A stretch of 64,000 nt of DNA from G963662655 sp963665015. GTDB taxonomy: Bacteria > Cloacimonadota > Cloacimonadia > Cloacimonadales > JAIOQZ01. Each line of letters starts with the position of its first letter. Positions within the stretch are counted from its first letter, which is position 1. Below are positions 42,841 through 51,111 of the stretch, one piece after another. The notes below the pieces were generated by a model. The model was not told where the DNA came from. It was given only the letters and a program-made list of their open reading frames with translations, and did no database searches. The stretch is taken from NCBI GenBank assembly GCA_963665015.2, contig CAXXSY010000003.1:868001-932000 (forward strand). The letters run 5' to 3'. Position numbers and translations under genes: made by a program.

Positions 42841-43227
42841 TCGTCCATCTTTCTCTATGGTCCGCCAAGCTCCAGCTTGGCATTCTTTTTCCCTCTTGCT
42901 TGCCAGAATTCAATAGATTTATAGTTGCTCGAGTTTTATCGTAATGCCAAGCTGGAGCTTGGCGGACCAAGGGAGACAGGGAGAATGCCAAGCTGGAGCT
43001 TGGCGGGCCTTTCGAGAGACGGGCAGACACGGAGGGCTGCGCCCTGCAAGCGCGCTCGGACATTCGGAAGTTGATTTTCCTGTGCGCTGGATATCCTGTA
43101 GTTTTCAGATGGAATCCGGTAATTTAAATTCTCCAAAGGCGAGATTCCTTGTCGGGATTAGGTCATAAAAAACTTGACGGGAAAGACGCCCCGACAGAAA
43201 TTTAGAAAAAACATTGTGGGAGAAAAC
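42841..43227. other. Repeat-rich intergenic region
   Basis: 387 bases without a gene. It holds three copies of the GCCAAGC palindrome (see the 42859-43009 entry), an AT-rich stretch, and a possible weak promoter before the pseudopilin. Confidence 0.5.
42859..43009. repeat. Three copies of the GCCAAGCTGGAGCTTGGC repeat
   Basis: Palindromic unit GCCAAGCTGGAGCTTGGC followed by GGACC (or GGGCC). Copies: 42859-42884 in the minus orientation, 42944-42968 plus, 42985-43009 plus. A fourth lies at 49882-49906 and a split one at 32804-32867. Looks like a REP-type dispersed intergenic repeat. Confidence 0.75.
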
Positions 43228-43677
43228 ATGATCCGTGACAATGGTGGATTCAGCATCTACAAGATTATCAGTATAATTTCTTTTCTGGCAATGATCTTCG
43301 TGCTCGCGCTGCCGCAGTTCTTCGATCTCGAAGCGAAGGAAAAATCGAATCAGTGCGTGAAGAACATGGAACAGATTTATTTCGCCGTACAGCGCTACAT
43401 GATCGAGCGTAACCTCGAGTTCAACGCCGACGGCAGTGAAGACACCGCCGACCTGAAGCGCATGGGCTACCTCAACGGCATTCTCGAATGCCCGGAAAAG
43501 GCGGCCGGCGATAAATACATCATCGAAGGACTCTGGACGGAAGCGGGCAAGAACATGGATCCGGAAGAGCGTAAATACCTCTCGGACGAAGAGAAAAAGG
43601 CATTGATCACCATCAGCGTGAAGTGCCCGTGGGAAAGCGAATTTCCCGATCACAAGCTCCCACCGCAGTTCAAGTAG
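43228..43677 (+). CDS. Type II secretion/type IV pilus-like pseudopilin
   Basis: 149 residues from ATG 43228 (GGGAG upstream). The N-terminus MIRDNGGFSIYKIISIISFLAMIFVLALPQFFD has Gly-Gly before Phe (prepilin-peptidase site), a hydrophobic helix and the conserved ALPQF of pseudopilins, then a small acidic head (CVKNMEQIYFAVQRYMIE, CPEKAAGDKYIIEG). Position +5 is Lys, not the near-universal Glu, as in some minor subunits placed at the tip. It stands alone with its own terminator, and no other T2SS/T4P genes are close. Confidence 0.7.
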   Translation: MIRDNGGFSIYKIISIISFLAMIFVLALPQFFDLEAKEKSNQCVKNMEQIYFAVQRYMIERNLEFNADGSEDTADLKRMGYLNGILECPEKAAGDKYIIEGLWTEAGKNMDPEERKYLSDEEKKALITISVKCPWESEFPDHKLPPQFK

Positions 43678-43697
43678 TCGAGCGAACGAACGTTTTC

Positions 43698-43728
43698 AAA
43701 CCTTCAGGCACTGCTTGGAGGTTTTTTT
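43698..43728 (+). terminator. Rho-independent terminator of the pseudopilin gene
   Basis: AAACCTTC pairs with GGAGGTTT and the stem extends a few bases around the CACTG loop; a run of seven T's follows (43722-43728). Confidence 0.8.
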
Positions 43729-43750
43729 CTTATCCCGAGGATGATAAAAT

Positions 43751-45052
43751 ATGGATTACAAGACATTTCTCGAAACGATCTATCAACGGCATTCCAGCAA
43801 CGTCAAGCTCGGTCTGGACCGCATGGAAGCCATTCTGGAGCGGATGGACTCGCCGCACGAGAAGCTTAACGGGCTGCATATCGCCGGCACCAACGGAAAG
43901 GGATCCGTCGCTGCCATGTGCGAGGCGATGGCGTTGGAGCACGGACAGACCACCGGCATGAACACCTCGCCGCATCTGATCGACTACTGCGAGCGGTTCC
44001 GAATCAACGGACGGAACATCGATTACCGAAAGCTGTTGGAGACTTATTTCGCGTGGCAGAAAGACTTTGACGAGACCGAAGCCTCCTTCTTCGAGATCAG
44101 CACCGCGATGGCGTTCGATATCTTCCATCGGCAAAGGCTCGATACCGCGATCTTCGAGGTCGGGCTGGGCGGCAGGCTGGACGGCACCAATCCCTTCCGG
44201 AGCACCGTAACCGTCATCACCGGTATTTCGATCGACCACCCCAAGAGTCTGGGCGATTCCATCGAGCTGGTCGCACGCGAGAAGGCGGGAATCCTCAAGG
44301 AGAGCACGCCGCTGGTCATGGGCAGGATGCCGGACGCGGCACGCGAGGTGATCCTCGAAGTCGCGTGCGAGCGGCATGTCCCTGTCATGCAGTACGGCAT
44401 CGATTTCGAAGCCCGAAACATCGAAACCAGCACCTCCGGCACGCGATTCGATTACCGTTCGAAAGCGCTGGGCATCGAGCTGAACGACCTCTGCGTCAAC
44501 CTCCTGGGCGAGCACCAGGCGATCAACGCTTCTACCGCGCTCACGGCGTTGATCACCTACATGAACCGGCGCGGACTTGCGTATAGCGAGGATAAAATCC
44601 GTGGCGCGCTCCAGAAGGTCAACTGGATGGGGCGCATGCAGATATTGAACACAAAGCCAACCGTCATCATCGACGGCGCGCACAACGAGGAGGGCGTCCA
44701 GGCGCTAGTAGGGAACGTACGTAAAATGTTCCCGTCGAATCGACTGCTTTTCGTGGTGGCGATCCTGCGCGACAAGCGACTCGACAGGATGATCGAGGAT
44801 ATCTGCACCGTCGCTGATAGAATTTACATTACGAAGAACCAGTCCGATCGCGCCGCCGATATCGAGGAGCAGGCGGACGTCGCACGTAGTACGAAAACGC
44901 CGTTCGAGATCGCGGAGGGCGTGGTTAACACGGTCGGAAAGGCGGTTGACAGCGCGGCAGACGACGACATTGTTGTCATTACCGGCTCGCTCTATACGAT
45001 TTCTGAAGTGCTGGCCGCAGATATGTTCAAACGGAAGGAGAAAGAAGCATGA
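43751..45052 (+). CDS. folC: Folylpolyglutamate/dihydrofolate synthase
   Basis: 433 residues. The ATP loop is HIAGTNGKGSVAA, followed by the folate-binding TTGMNTSPHLIDYCERFRING. The Mur-ligase central domain carries TVITGISIDHPKSLG, and the C-terminal domain IDGAHNEEGVQAL. It adds glutamate to folates (and may make dihydrofolate). Length is normal. Stop overlaps the phosphatase start by 4 nt (ATGA), so the two are one operon. Confidence 0.9.
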   Translation: MDYKTFLETIYQRHSSNVKLGLDRMEAILERMDSPHEKLNGLHIAGTNGKGSVAAMCEAMALEHGQTTGMNTSPHLIDYCERFRINGRNIDYRKLLETYFAWQKDFDETEASFFEISTAMAFDIFHRQRLDTAIFEVGLGGRLDGTNPFRSTVTVITGISIDHPKSLGDSIELVAREKAGILKESTPLVMGRMPDAAREVILEVACERHVPVMQYGIDFEARNIETSTSGTRFDYRSKALGIELNDLCVNLLGEHQAINASTALTALITYMNRRGLAYSEDKIRGALQKVNWMGRMQILNTKPTVIIDGAHNEEGVQALVGNVRKMFPSNRLLFVVAILRDKRLDRMIEDICTVADRIYITKNQSDRAADIEEQADVARSTKTPFEIAEGVVNTVGKAVDSAADDDIVVITGSLYTISEVLAADMFKRKEKEA

Positions 45053-45699
45053 AAATAAAGGCGATGATATTCGATCTGGACGGGACGCTGCTCGACACCC
45101 TGCAAGATATCGCGGACAGCCTCAACCCAGCTCTCGTAGCAATGGGATTGAAGCCGCACCACGTCAACGAATTCCTGAATTTCGTCGGCGACGGCGTGTT
45201 CGAACTGGTGAAGCGCGCGGTTCCCAAGGACTACCGTGACGACTGGACGGTCGGGAAGTTGGTGGAGGGATTCCGGGACAACTACAAGACATTCTGGAGC
45301 AACCGCACCGTGATCTATCCGGGCGTTTCAGAACTGCTGAAGGAGCTGCACGCGCGCGGGATTCGTACCTGCGTCCTCTCCAACAAACCCGACGACTTCA
45401 CCTGTGAGATGGTCAATCACTATTTCCACGATCATCCCTTCGATTTCGTGATGGGTCACAAAAAGGACTTTCCTGCCAAGCCCGATCCGGACAGCACGTT
45501 GCATATCCTCGAAACGCTGGGCGTTACGAAGGATCAGGCGGCGTACATCGGCGATATGCACGTCGATATCGAGACCGGGATCAACGCGGGTATATTGCCC
45601 GTGGGTGTTTCGTGGGGATTTCAGTCGGCGGAAAAGCTGCGTGAGATGGGCGCGAAAGTGATCGTCGATCACCCGCAGGAGCTGCTCGAACTGGTGTAA
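45049..45699 (+). CDS. gph: HAD phosphatase, phosphoglycolate-phosphatase type
   Basis: 216 residues. HAD motifs: FDLDGTLLDT (nucleophile Asp), CVLSNKP, MGHKKDFPAKPDP (Lys), and YIGDMHVDIETG for the acidic pair. A helical cap lies at ~20-85. The Gph/Pgp subgroup removes phosphate from 2-phosphoglycolate, but HAD substrate calls are uncertain. Coupled to folC by a 4-nt overlap. Confidence 0.75.
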   Translation: MKIKAMIFDLDGTLLDTLQDIADSLNPALVAMGLKPHHVNEFLNFVGDGVFELVKRAVPKDYRDDWTVGKLVEGFRDNYKTFWSNRTVIYPGVSELLKELHARGIRTCVLSNKPDDFTCEMVNHYFHDHPFDFVMGHKKDFPAKPDPDSTLHILETLGVTKDQAAYIGDMHVDIETGINAGILPVGVSWGFQSAEKLREMGAKVIVDHPQELLELV

Positions 45700-45711
45700 A
45701 TAAATTTATTG

Positions 45712-45815
45712 CCCTCATCCCCCGCCTTCTCCCGTAAACGGGTGAAGGAGCTAAAGGAATGATCATCTATAGCTCGATGCTCCCTCGCCGCTTGCGAGAG
45801 AGGGACAGGGTGAGT
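45712..45815. repeat. Palindromic CCCTCATCCCCCGC-type intergenic repeat
   Basis: CTCATCCCCCGCCTTCTCCC and CGGGTGAAGGAG form an imperfect hairpin at 45712-45745. A second one, CTCCCTCGCCGCTTGCGAGA with AGGGACAGGGTGAG, follows at 45778-45815. Such pairs are common mobile intergenic repeats; they separate gph from the convergent phosphatase gene. Confidence 0.55.
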
Positions 45816-45821
45816 GTTCTC

Positions 45822-46577
45822 TTACGCGCGAAACAGAACCACCGTGATATTGTCCTTGCCACTGGCTTCGTTGGCGGACTGGATGAGATTGGATGCAGTG
45901 AGGTCGAGATCGGTCGAGTGTTTGATGATGGTCTTGATGTCGCCATCGCTCAGGAGATCGGTAAGTCCATCGCTGCAAAGCAGATAGGTAGCCTTTTGGC
46001 GCAGGGACGTGGTCTGGCTGAAGATGGCGAGATTGAGATCGATCCCTATCGCGCTGGTGACCAGATGGTTGAGCGGATGGGTTCGCATTTCGTCCTTGCT
46101 GATGATTCCTTTCTCGTACAGCTCCCACACTTCCGAGTGGTCCTTGCTGAGCTGGAAAATCTGGTCTTCGCGGTACTCGTAAAAGCGGCTGTCGCCCACG
46201 GAGACGATGTGAAGGTTTTGCCCGTCAACCAGCGCCGCGATGAGCGTGGTTCCCATGCCGTAGTAATCGGGATTCTTGTAGGCGTAGTCGCGGATTCTCT
46301 GGCTGACGTTCTCCGTGATAATCCGCATGACTTCGAGCGGTGACTCGGGCATTCGATTTTGTGAATACCATTGCGTGGCGAACCACTGCGTCGCGAACTT
46401 GCTGGCGACTTCCCCCGCGCGGTAACCGCCCAGTCCGTCCGCCAGGATGAAGAGATCACCGAGCTTTTTCGTGTCGTGCGCCTGAAGCCCCGTTAGGAAG
46501 GTGTGATCCGGCAGAAAGAGGAAATCCTCGTTGTGTCCCCGCATCATGCCTCGATCTGTCTGTCCGTAGTATTCCAC
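45822..46577 (-). CDS. PP2C-type Ser/Thr protein phosphatase
   Basis: 251 residues. PPM motifs: GHNEDF (metal Asp), ILADGLGGYRAGEVAS, VSVGDSRFYEYRE, LLCSDGLTDLL and GKDNITVVLF. It starts at GTG 46577 with AGAGGTG upstream. Dephosphorylates Ser/Thr on partner proteins; a partner kinase is not in the window. It lies 11 nt after the stop of the flippase gene and may be its co-transcribed neighbour. Confidence 0.9.
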   Translation of the reverse strand: MEYYGQTDRGMMRGHNEDFLFLPDHTFLTGLQAHDTKKLGDLFILADGLGGYRAGEVASKFATQWFATQWYSQNRMPESPLEVMRIITENVSQRIRDYAYKNPDYYGMGTTLIAALVDGQNLHIVSVGDSRFYEYREDQIFQLSKDHSEVWELYEKGIISKDEMRTHPLNHLVTSAIGIDLNLAIFSQTTSLRQKATYLLCSDGLTDLLSDGDIKTIIKHSTDLDLTASNLIQSANEASGKDNITVVLFRA

Positions 46578-46588
46578 CGTACACCTCT

Positions 46589-48043
46589 TTACCGTGATTC
46601 GATTTTCAGCCGGATCAGATTGCCGACTTCTTCGAGTATTTTATTTCGGGACGCGATATTGACAATGAAAAAATAGAGTATTATCGCGGCGGTCGCCACC
46701 GGGATGCCAACCCAGAGATTCCGGTAATAACAAAAAACGAGCGTAACCGTCAGTGCGAGAACGATGACCAGTATCCACGCCGTCTTCCGTAACAGAACGA
46801 TAATATTCAACCGGATCATCCAAAATACGATGCCGAGAAACAGGACGTGCGTAAACATCTTGGCGATCACGAAGCCGGCGATCGACTCGTAAAATCCCAT
46901 TCGCGAGCCGATGAAGAGTCCGGCGCTCGTCAGGATCAGCGATGCGATTCTCCAGAACAGCTCGATGTGCGGCTTCCGGAAGATCAGCGGTATCGAGCTC
47001 AGCGGGTTCATCATCAGGGTGGTGAGCGCGCTCAGCCCGAGGATCAGCATCAAGCCGGAGGTCTTTGCCCATTCGCCGCCCAGTGTAAGCGGAACGAGCT
47101 TGGTCGCCAGCAGGATGTAGAAGAGCACCAGCGGCCAGAGGGTTGACAGCGTGAAGAAGAGGAAACGCTGGACGTTGCGCTGCATCTCCGCGGGATTCAT
47201 TCGCGCGAACGAGGGGAAGAACACCTGCAACGACGATTCGGTCATGAGCGTCACCGGCAGCGACACCACGTTCCACGCCAGGAAGTAGATGCCTGTATAT
47301 TCGATACCCTTCTCCGGAAACGCGATTCCCAGCAGGAAGATCGGTCCGATCCCCACGAAAGCGCCCATCAGGTGCATGGCGGTGGTGATGGTCAGAAAGC
47401 CTTTGTTTTCCTTGAAACGCTGGAGCTTCTCGCGCATAGCGGTGCGGAACAGCGCGCTGGACAATCTGGATGGGAAATGGCTGCCGCGATGGAAGATGAG
47501 CAGTAGCGTTTCCAGAACATCGCCGCAGAAAAACGCGATCAGGATGACCCATAAACTCTGCCGCCAGAATAGGAAAAGCACGGTTGCGACGCAGTAGAGC
47601 AGGACGTTCGCCGTCTCGAAGATCGAGGTCTGCTTGAACCGGAATTCCTTCTTCAGGCTTACTTTGAGAATCTGGCGCAAGACATAGACCATCAGGATGG
47701 GGAAGGTGTAGAGGATCAGCCGTTGAAGCTCGGGTGTCTTGTAGAGTCCGGAGATCGAGCCGGAACATACCGGAAGCAGAATCGTCAGGATCAGTCCCAA
47801 CATTAGCGGCAGCGACACGAAGATCGGAAACGTCCTCTCGGGATTCTTCTCGACGATGTAGAGCGCGTCCAGACTGAAGACGGCGAAGGTGGTCAGCAGC
47901 GTGATCAGGCGCGTGTAAGTGCCGAACAACCCCAGCGCTTCGCTGTCGATCATGCGTGCAATGTAGAGGAACAGCAGGATGACAAGCGCGCGTTTCAGCA
48001 CGGTGGCAGAGAATGTCCAGCGGACGCTGCGCAGGGTGCTCAT
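46589..48043 (-). CDS. Wzx-like polysaccharide flippase/oligosaccharide transporter
   Basis: 484 residues from ATG 48043. About twelve to fourteen transmembrane helices with the MATE/MOP-like start (WTFSATVLKRALVILLFLYIARMI), ALGLFGTYTRLITLL and the mid helix pair. Members flip undecaprenol-linked sugars across the inner membrane. It overlaps the upstream asparagine-synthase-like gene by 4 nt, so an envelope polysaccharide or related polymer is the likely product. Confidence 0.75.
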   Translation of the reverse strand: MSTLRSVRWTFSATVLKRALVILLFLYIARMIDSEALGLFGTYTRLITLLTTFAVFSLDALYIVEKNPERTFPIFVSLPLMLGLILTILLPVCSGSISGLYKTPELQRLILYTFPILMVYVLRQILKVSLKKEFRFKQTSIFETANVLLYCVATVLFLFWRQSLWVILIAFFCGDVLETLLLIFHRGSHFPSRLSSALFRTAMREKLQRFKENKGFLTITTAMHLMGAFVGIGPIFLLGIAFPEKGIEYTGIYFLAWNVVSLPVTLMTESSLQVFFPSFARMNPAEMQRNVQRFLFFTLSTLWPLVLFYILLATKLVPLTLGGEWAKTSGLMLILGLSALTTLMMNPLSSIPLIFRKPHIELFWRIASLILTSAGLFIGSRMGFYESIAGFVIAKMFTHVLFLGIVFWMIRLNIIVLLRKTAWILVIVLALTVTLVFCYYRNLWVGIPVATAAIILYFFIVNIASRNKILEEVGNLIRLKIESR

Positions 48044-49692
48044 GCTTCTTCGATTCCCAGCATCGCCGGAAGAAAGGCGCAGCACATCACGCCGTTGGGC
48101 GACATCTGCGCGACCTGCTGGTGCCGCACCCAGTGCAGATGATCGGCGGCCATCTTGCAACGACTGCCTCGAAGATAGGATTCGCACGCTCCCAGCTTCG
48201 GAAAAAGCTTGTCCATCTTCGATTTAATAAACGACAGGTATCCGCCGGTACCGAAATAACTGTACGGCTCGCGCCATGGAAATTCCGAGGGCAGGAGCAG
48301 CTTCCTCATGCGGTTGCCCGGATCGGCGCTTCGGCGGGTAATCATACGGTTCGAACTGACATGGTGTTTCAGCGAATCGCTGCATTTCTTCAGCGATTTA
48401 CCGTTGATTGGAATCTGTCCGATCTCCTTGGGCGCGCTCTCGATAAACGACTGCGCCGCCGCGGAATACGCCATCTGCTTGTAGCGCTCGGTCAAGCGCA
48501 GATCGAGAAACGGCTTCACGACTTTCGACTGGTAAAATGGGTAGAACACCGGGTAGCCTTTGCCAAAGTAGTTATATCCCGTGTGGAACTTGCGTTTGGG
48601 ATTGTCCAGCGACCATTTTTCCGCGATGGCCGGAATGGAGTCGCCCGGAATCCTGTCGAGCGATCTTTGCAGCAGTTCCCGAACGAAGGCGGTGAATTCG
48701 CGCGAGGAGTGCGCGGTGTTGTAGCACGCCTTCCAGGTCAGATACACGGCGAGTTCATCACGGGTCTTCATCTCGAGCACTTCGTTGGTGAGCGCGTTAC
48801 CCGCGACCCAGTTTCCGCCGTGACCGGTGATGATGACGCGACCAGGATCACGCATTCGGTTGCTGGCGATCCAGCCCGATTCCTGCGGTACGTTTCTGCC
48901 GTGAAATCCGGTCTCGACGAGCTGCACGATGCGCGAATCGGTGTAGGCGGGTTTGGCGGATACCTGGTCGAAGCTGAAGCTTCGGTGCAACGTCTGCGCT
49001 TTCAACGCGAGCTGCGAGGCAGTCGTCATGTCCGGCTCGTCCTCGAGACCGTAGGTAAAGGTGTCCAGATCGATGCCCTTGCGCAACGCGTCCGAGAGCA
49101 CGAGCCTCGAATCGAGTCCGGCGGTCAGCGCGAGTTCGTACCGGGTGTCGGGATCGTCGAGAACCGGCAGAAGATGGTTGAAGGGCGATTCTGTGGGGAG
49201 GTGCTCCCGACTGTACGAAACGGTGTTGTCCGACCAGACGTGTTGGGTCAGGGTTCGTTTCAGGCGATCGAACCGGTACAGAACGCCCGGAAGACACTCC
49301 ATCACGCCCTGATAGGCGGTGTAGTCGTCCATGGTGATCCCACCGGCGAGAATCATGCACCAGGATGCGTCGTTCAATGTAAACTTGTCTCGATGCTGCC
49401 AGGGGTTGAAGAAGATTTCCAGGCGCTCCTCGAACCGGTAGAACAGCGGAAGCAGACCATAGCGATCCGTTCCGAAGCAGATCGTGTCCCCGTCGTCCTT
49501 CATCACAAACCGGAACATCCCCTCCACTTTGGATAGCCACTGCATCGGCGATGACTGTTTGAAATGCGTCTCGAACACCTTCGTCGCCTTATCTCCGTGG
49601 TACAGACGGTTTTCGTGAACCAGCGTACCTTCGAAGATGCTGAAGGAGTCGGGGGTATATAACGGTATCGCCTTGTCGCGCGAATGGATCAT
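48040..49692 (-). CDS. Asparagine-synthase-like amidotransferase lacking the glutaminase Cys
   Basis: 550 residues from ATG 49692 (AGGAG upstream). Residues ~1-175 resemble the glutaminase fold (FSIFEGTLVHENRLYHGD, TDRYGLLPLFYR), but the mature N-terminal Cys of AsnB is replaced (MIHSRD...). The synthetase half has a PP-loop variant, ALTAGLDSRLVL, and later TGHGGNWVAG. It probably uses ammonia or another nucleophile to make an amide or a modified sugar. Coupled to the flippase, so a polysaccharide-modifying role is likely; substrate unknown. Confidence 0.7.
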   Translation of the reverse strand: MIHSRDKAIPLYTPDSFSIFEGTLVHENRLYHGDKATKVFETHFKQSSPMQWLSKVEGMFRFVMKDDGDTICFGTDRYGLLPLFYRFEERLEIFFNPWQHRDKFTLNDASWCMILAGGITMDDYTAYQGVMECLPGVLYRFDRLKRTLTQHVWSDNTVSYSREHLPTESPFNHLLPVLDDPDTRYELALTAGLDSRLVLSDALRKGIDLDTFTYGLEDEPDMTTASQLALKAQTLHRSFSFDQVSAKPAYTDSRIVQLVETGFHGRNVPQESGWIASNRMRDPGRVIITGHGGNWVAGNALTNEVLEMKTRDELAVYLTWKACYNTAHSSREFTAFVRELLQRSLDRIPGDSIPAIAEKWSLDNPKRKFHTGYNYFGKGYPVFYPFYQSKVVKPFLDLRLTERYKQMAYSAAAQSFIESAPKEIGQIPINGKSLKKCSDSLKHHVSSNRMITRRSADPGNRMRKLLLPSEFPWREPYSYFGTGGYLSFIKSKMDKLFPKLGACESYLRGSRCKMAADHLHWVRHQQVAQMSPNGVMCCAFLPAMLGIEEA

Positions 49693-49715
49693 CATCACTC
49701 CTAAATATAAAACAA

Positions 49716-49733
49716 GGGTGAGCGAACTCACCC
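49716..49733 (-). terminator. Terminator between metK and the asparagine-synthase-like gene
   Basis: A perfect 7-bp stem (GGGTGAG/CTCACCC) with CGAA loop. On the minus strand it is followed by TTGTTTTATATTT, just ahead of the next gene's ribosome-binding site. Confidence 0.65.
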
Positions 49734-49764
49734 CCGTCAAAAATAACCTGCTTCACGCCGCCCG

Positions 49765-49906
49765 GAGGTCGGCGCCTACGAGAGATGCTGGCGAAGAGGT
49801 CGGTGCCTGCGAGAGATGCGGACGAGGACGTCCGCGTTCCTGTAGCGCTCGGTCTCCGAACGAGCATCCATTGTGGTAGAGATGCCAAGCTGGAGCTTGG
49901 CGGACC
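49765..49906. repeat. Direct repeats and a GCCAAGC palindrome in the metK-asn gap
   Basis: GAGGTCGGYGCCTRCGAGAG (plus ATGC) occurs twice (49765-49788 and 49796-49819, period 31). A GCCAAGC repeat copy follows at 49882-49906. This ~140-nt mosaic fills most of the gap downstream of metK. Confidence 0.65.
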
Positions 49907-49925
49907 ATGAAGAGAACGAGCATCC

Positions 49926-51101
49926 TTACACTTTGCTCAGTAGCGCTTTGACCTTGTCGATCTTCTCCCACGTAAATTGCTCGATCTCTCTTCCAAAGTG
50001 ACCGTACGCCGCGGTAAGCCGGTAGATCGGACGACGCAGCTTCAGGTGTTCGATAATGGCTTCCGGGTTGAGCGGGAAGACTTCGCGAACCACCTTGATC
50101 AATTGCTCGTCCGGCACTTTTCCCGTGTCGAAGGTGTTGATCATGACCGATACCGGCTCCGCCACGCCGATCGCGTAGGCGAGCTGGACTTCGCATTCTT
50201 CCGCGAGTTCGGCCGCGACGATGTTCTTGGCGATATATCGTGCCGCGTAGGACGCGCTGCGATCGACCTTTGTCGGATCCTTGCCCGAGAAAGCGCCGCC
50301 GCCGTGGCTACCTTTTCCGCCGTAGGTATCGACGATGATCTTGCGTCCGGTCAGACCGGTGTCGGCGTGCGGTCCGCCCAGCACGAATTTACCGGTCGGA
50401 TTGATGAAATACTTGGTGTTCTTGTCGATCATCTCGGCCGGGATAATGGGTTTGATGATCTGTTCGATCATGTCGGCTTCGATCTGATCGTGTGTGACGT
50501 TGGGATTGTGCTGGGTCGAGATCACGACGGCTTCCACGCGGTGCGGCTTTCCGTCGAGGTATTCGATGCTGACCTGCGATTTTCCGTCCGGTCGCAGGTA
50601 GTTGATTTTCGGCGGACAGTCCTTGCAGCCCTTGCGAGCCAGCGCAAGTTGTTTGACCAGCTTGTGTGCCAGCATGATGGGCATGGGCATCAGTTCCGGC
50701 GTATCGCGGCAGGCATAGCCGAACATCATACCCTGATCCCCGGCACCGATCATGTTGTGGGTCTCGGTTTTATCCACGCCCATGGCGATGTCGGGCGATT
50801 GCTTGTCGATGGTGGTGATGACGGCGCAAGTCTTATGGTCGATACCGAAGTCGGCATCATTGTATCCGATCTTTGCGATTGTCTCGCGAACGATGTCCGG
50901 GATATGGACATAACAGTCGGTCGAGATTTCTCCGCCAACCAGCGCCATCCCTGTGGTGAGGAATGTCTCGCAGGCGACTCTGGCGTACGGGTCCTGTGCG
51001 AAGATCGCGTCGAGGACCGCGTCCGAAATCTGGTCCGCCATTTTATCCGGATGTCCCTCCGTAACAGACTCGGAGGTGAAGAGGTGTTTTTCGTCCTTCA
51101 T
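49926..51101 (-). CDS. metK: S-adenosylmethionine synthase
   Basis: 391 residues, standard length. LFTSESVTEGHPDK, DHKTCAVI..IDKQSPDIA, GAGDQGMMFGYAC and the C-terminal GRKIIVDTYGGKGSHGGGAFSGKD are all present. Makes SAM from methionine and ATP. Eleven nt after it upstream lies the isomerase gene, so it is at the 3' end of the pts-pgi operon on the minus strand. Followed by a terminator hairpin at 49716-49733. Confidence 0.97.
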   Translation of the reverse strand: MKDEKHLFTSESVTEGHPDKMADQISDAVLDAIFAQDPYARVACETFLTTGMALVGGEISTDCYVHIPDIVRETIAKIGYNDADFGIDHKTCAVITTIDKQSPDIAMGVDKTETHNMIGAGDQGMMFGYACRDTPELMPMPIMLAHKLVKQLALARKGCKDCPPKINYLRPDGKSQVSIEYLDGKPHRVEAVVISTQHNPNVTHDQIEADMIEQIIKPIIPAEMIDKNTKYFINPTGKFVLGGPHADTGLTGRKIIVDTYGGKGSHGGGAFSGKDPTKVDRSASYAARYIAKNIVAAELAEECEVQLAYAIGVAEPVSVMINTFDTGKVPDEQLIKVVREVFPLNPEAIIEHLKLRRPIYRLTAAYGHFGREIEQFTWEKIDKVKALLSKV

Positions 51102-51111
51102 GGGCTTCTCC

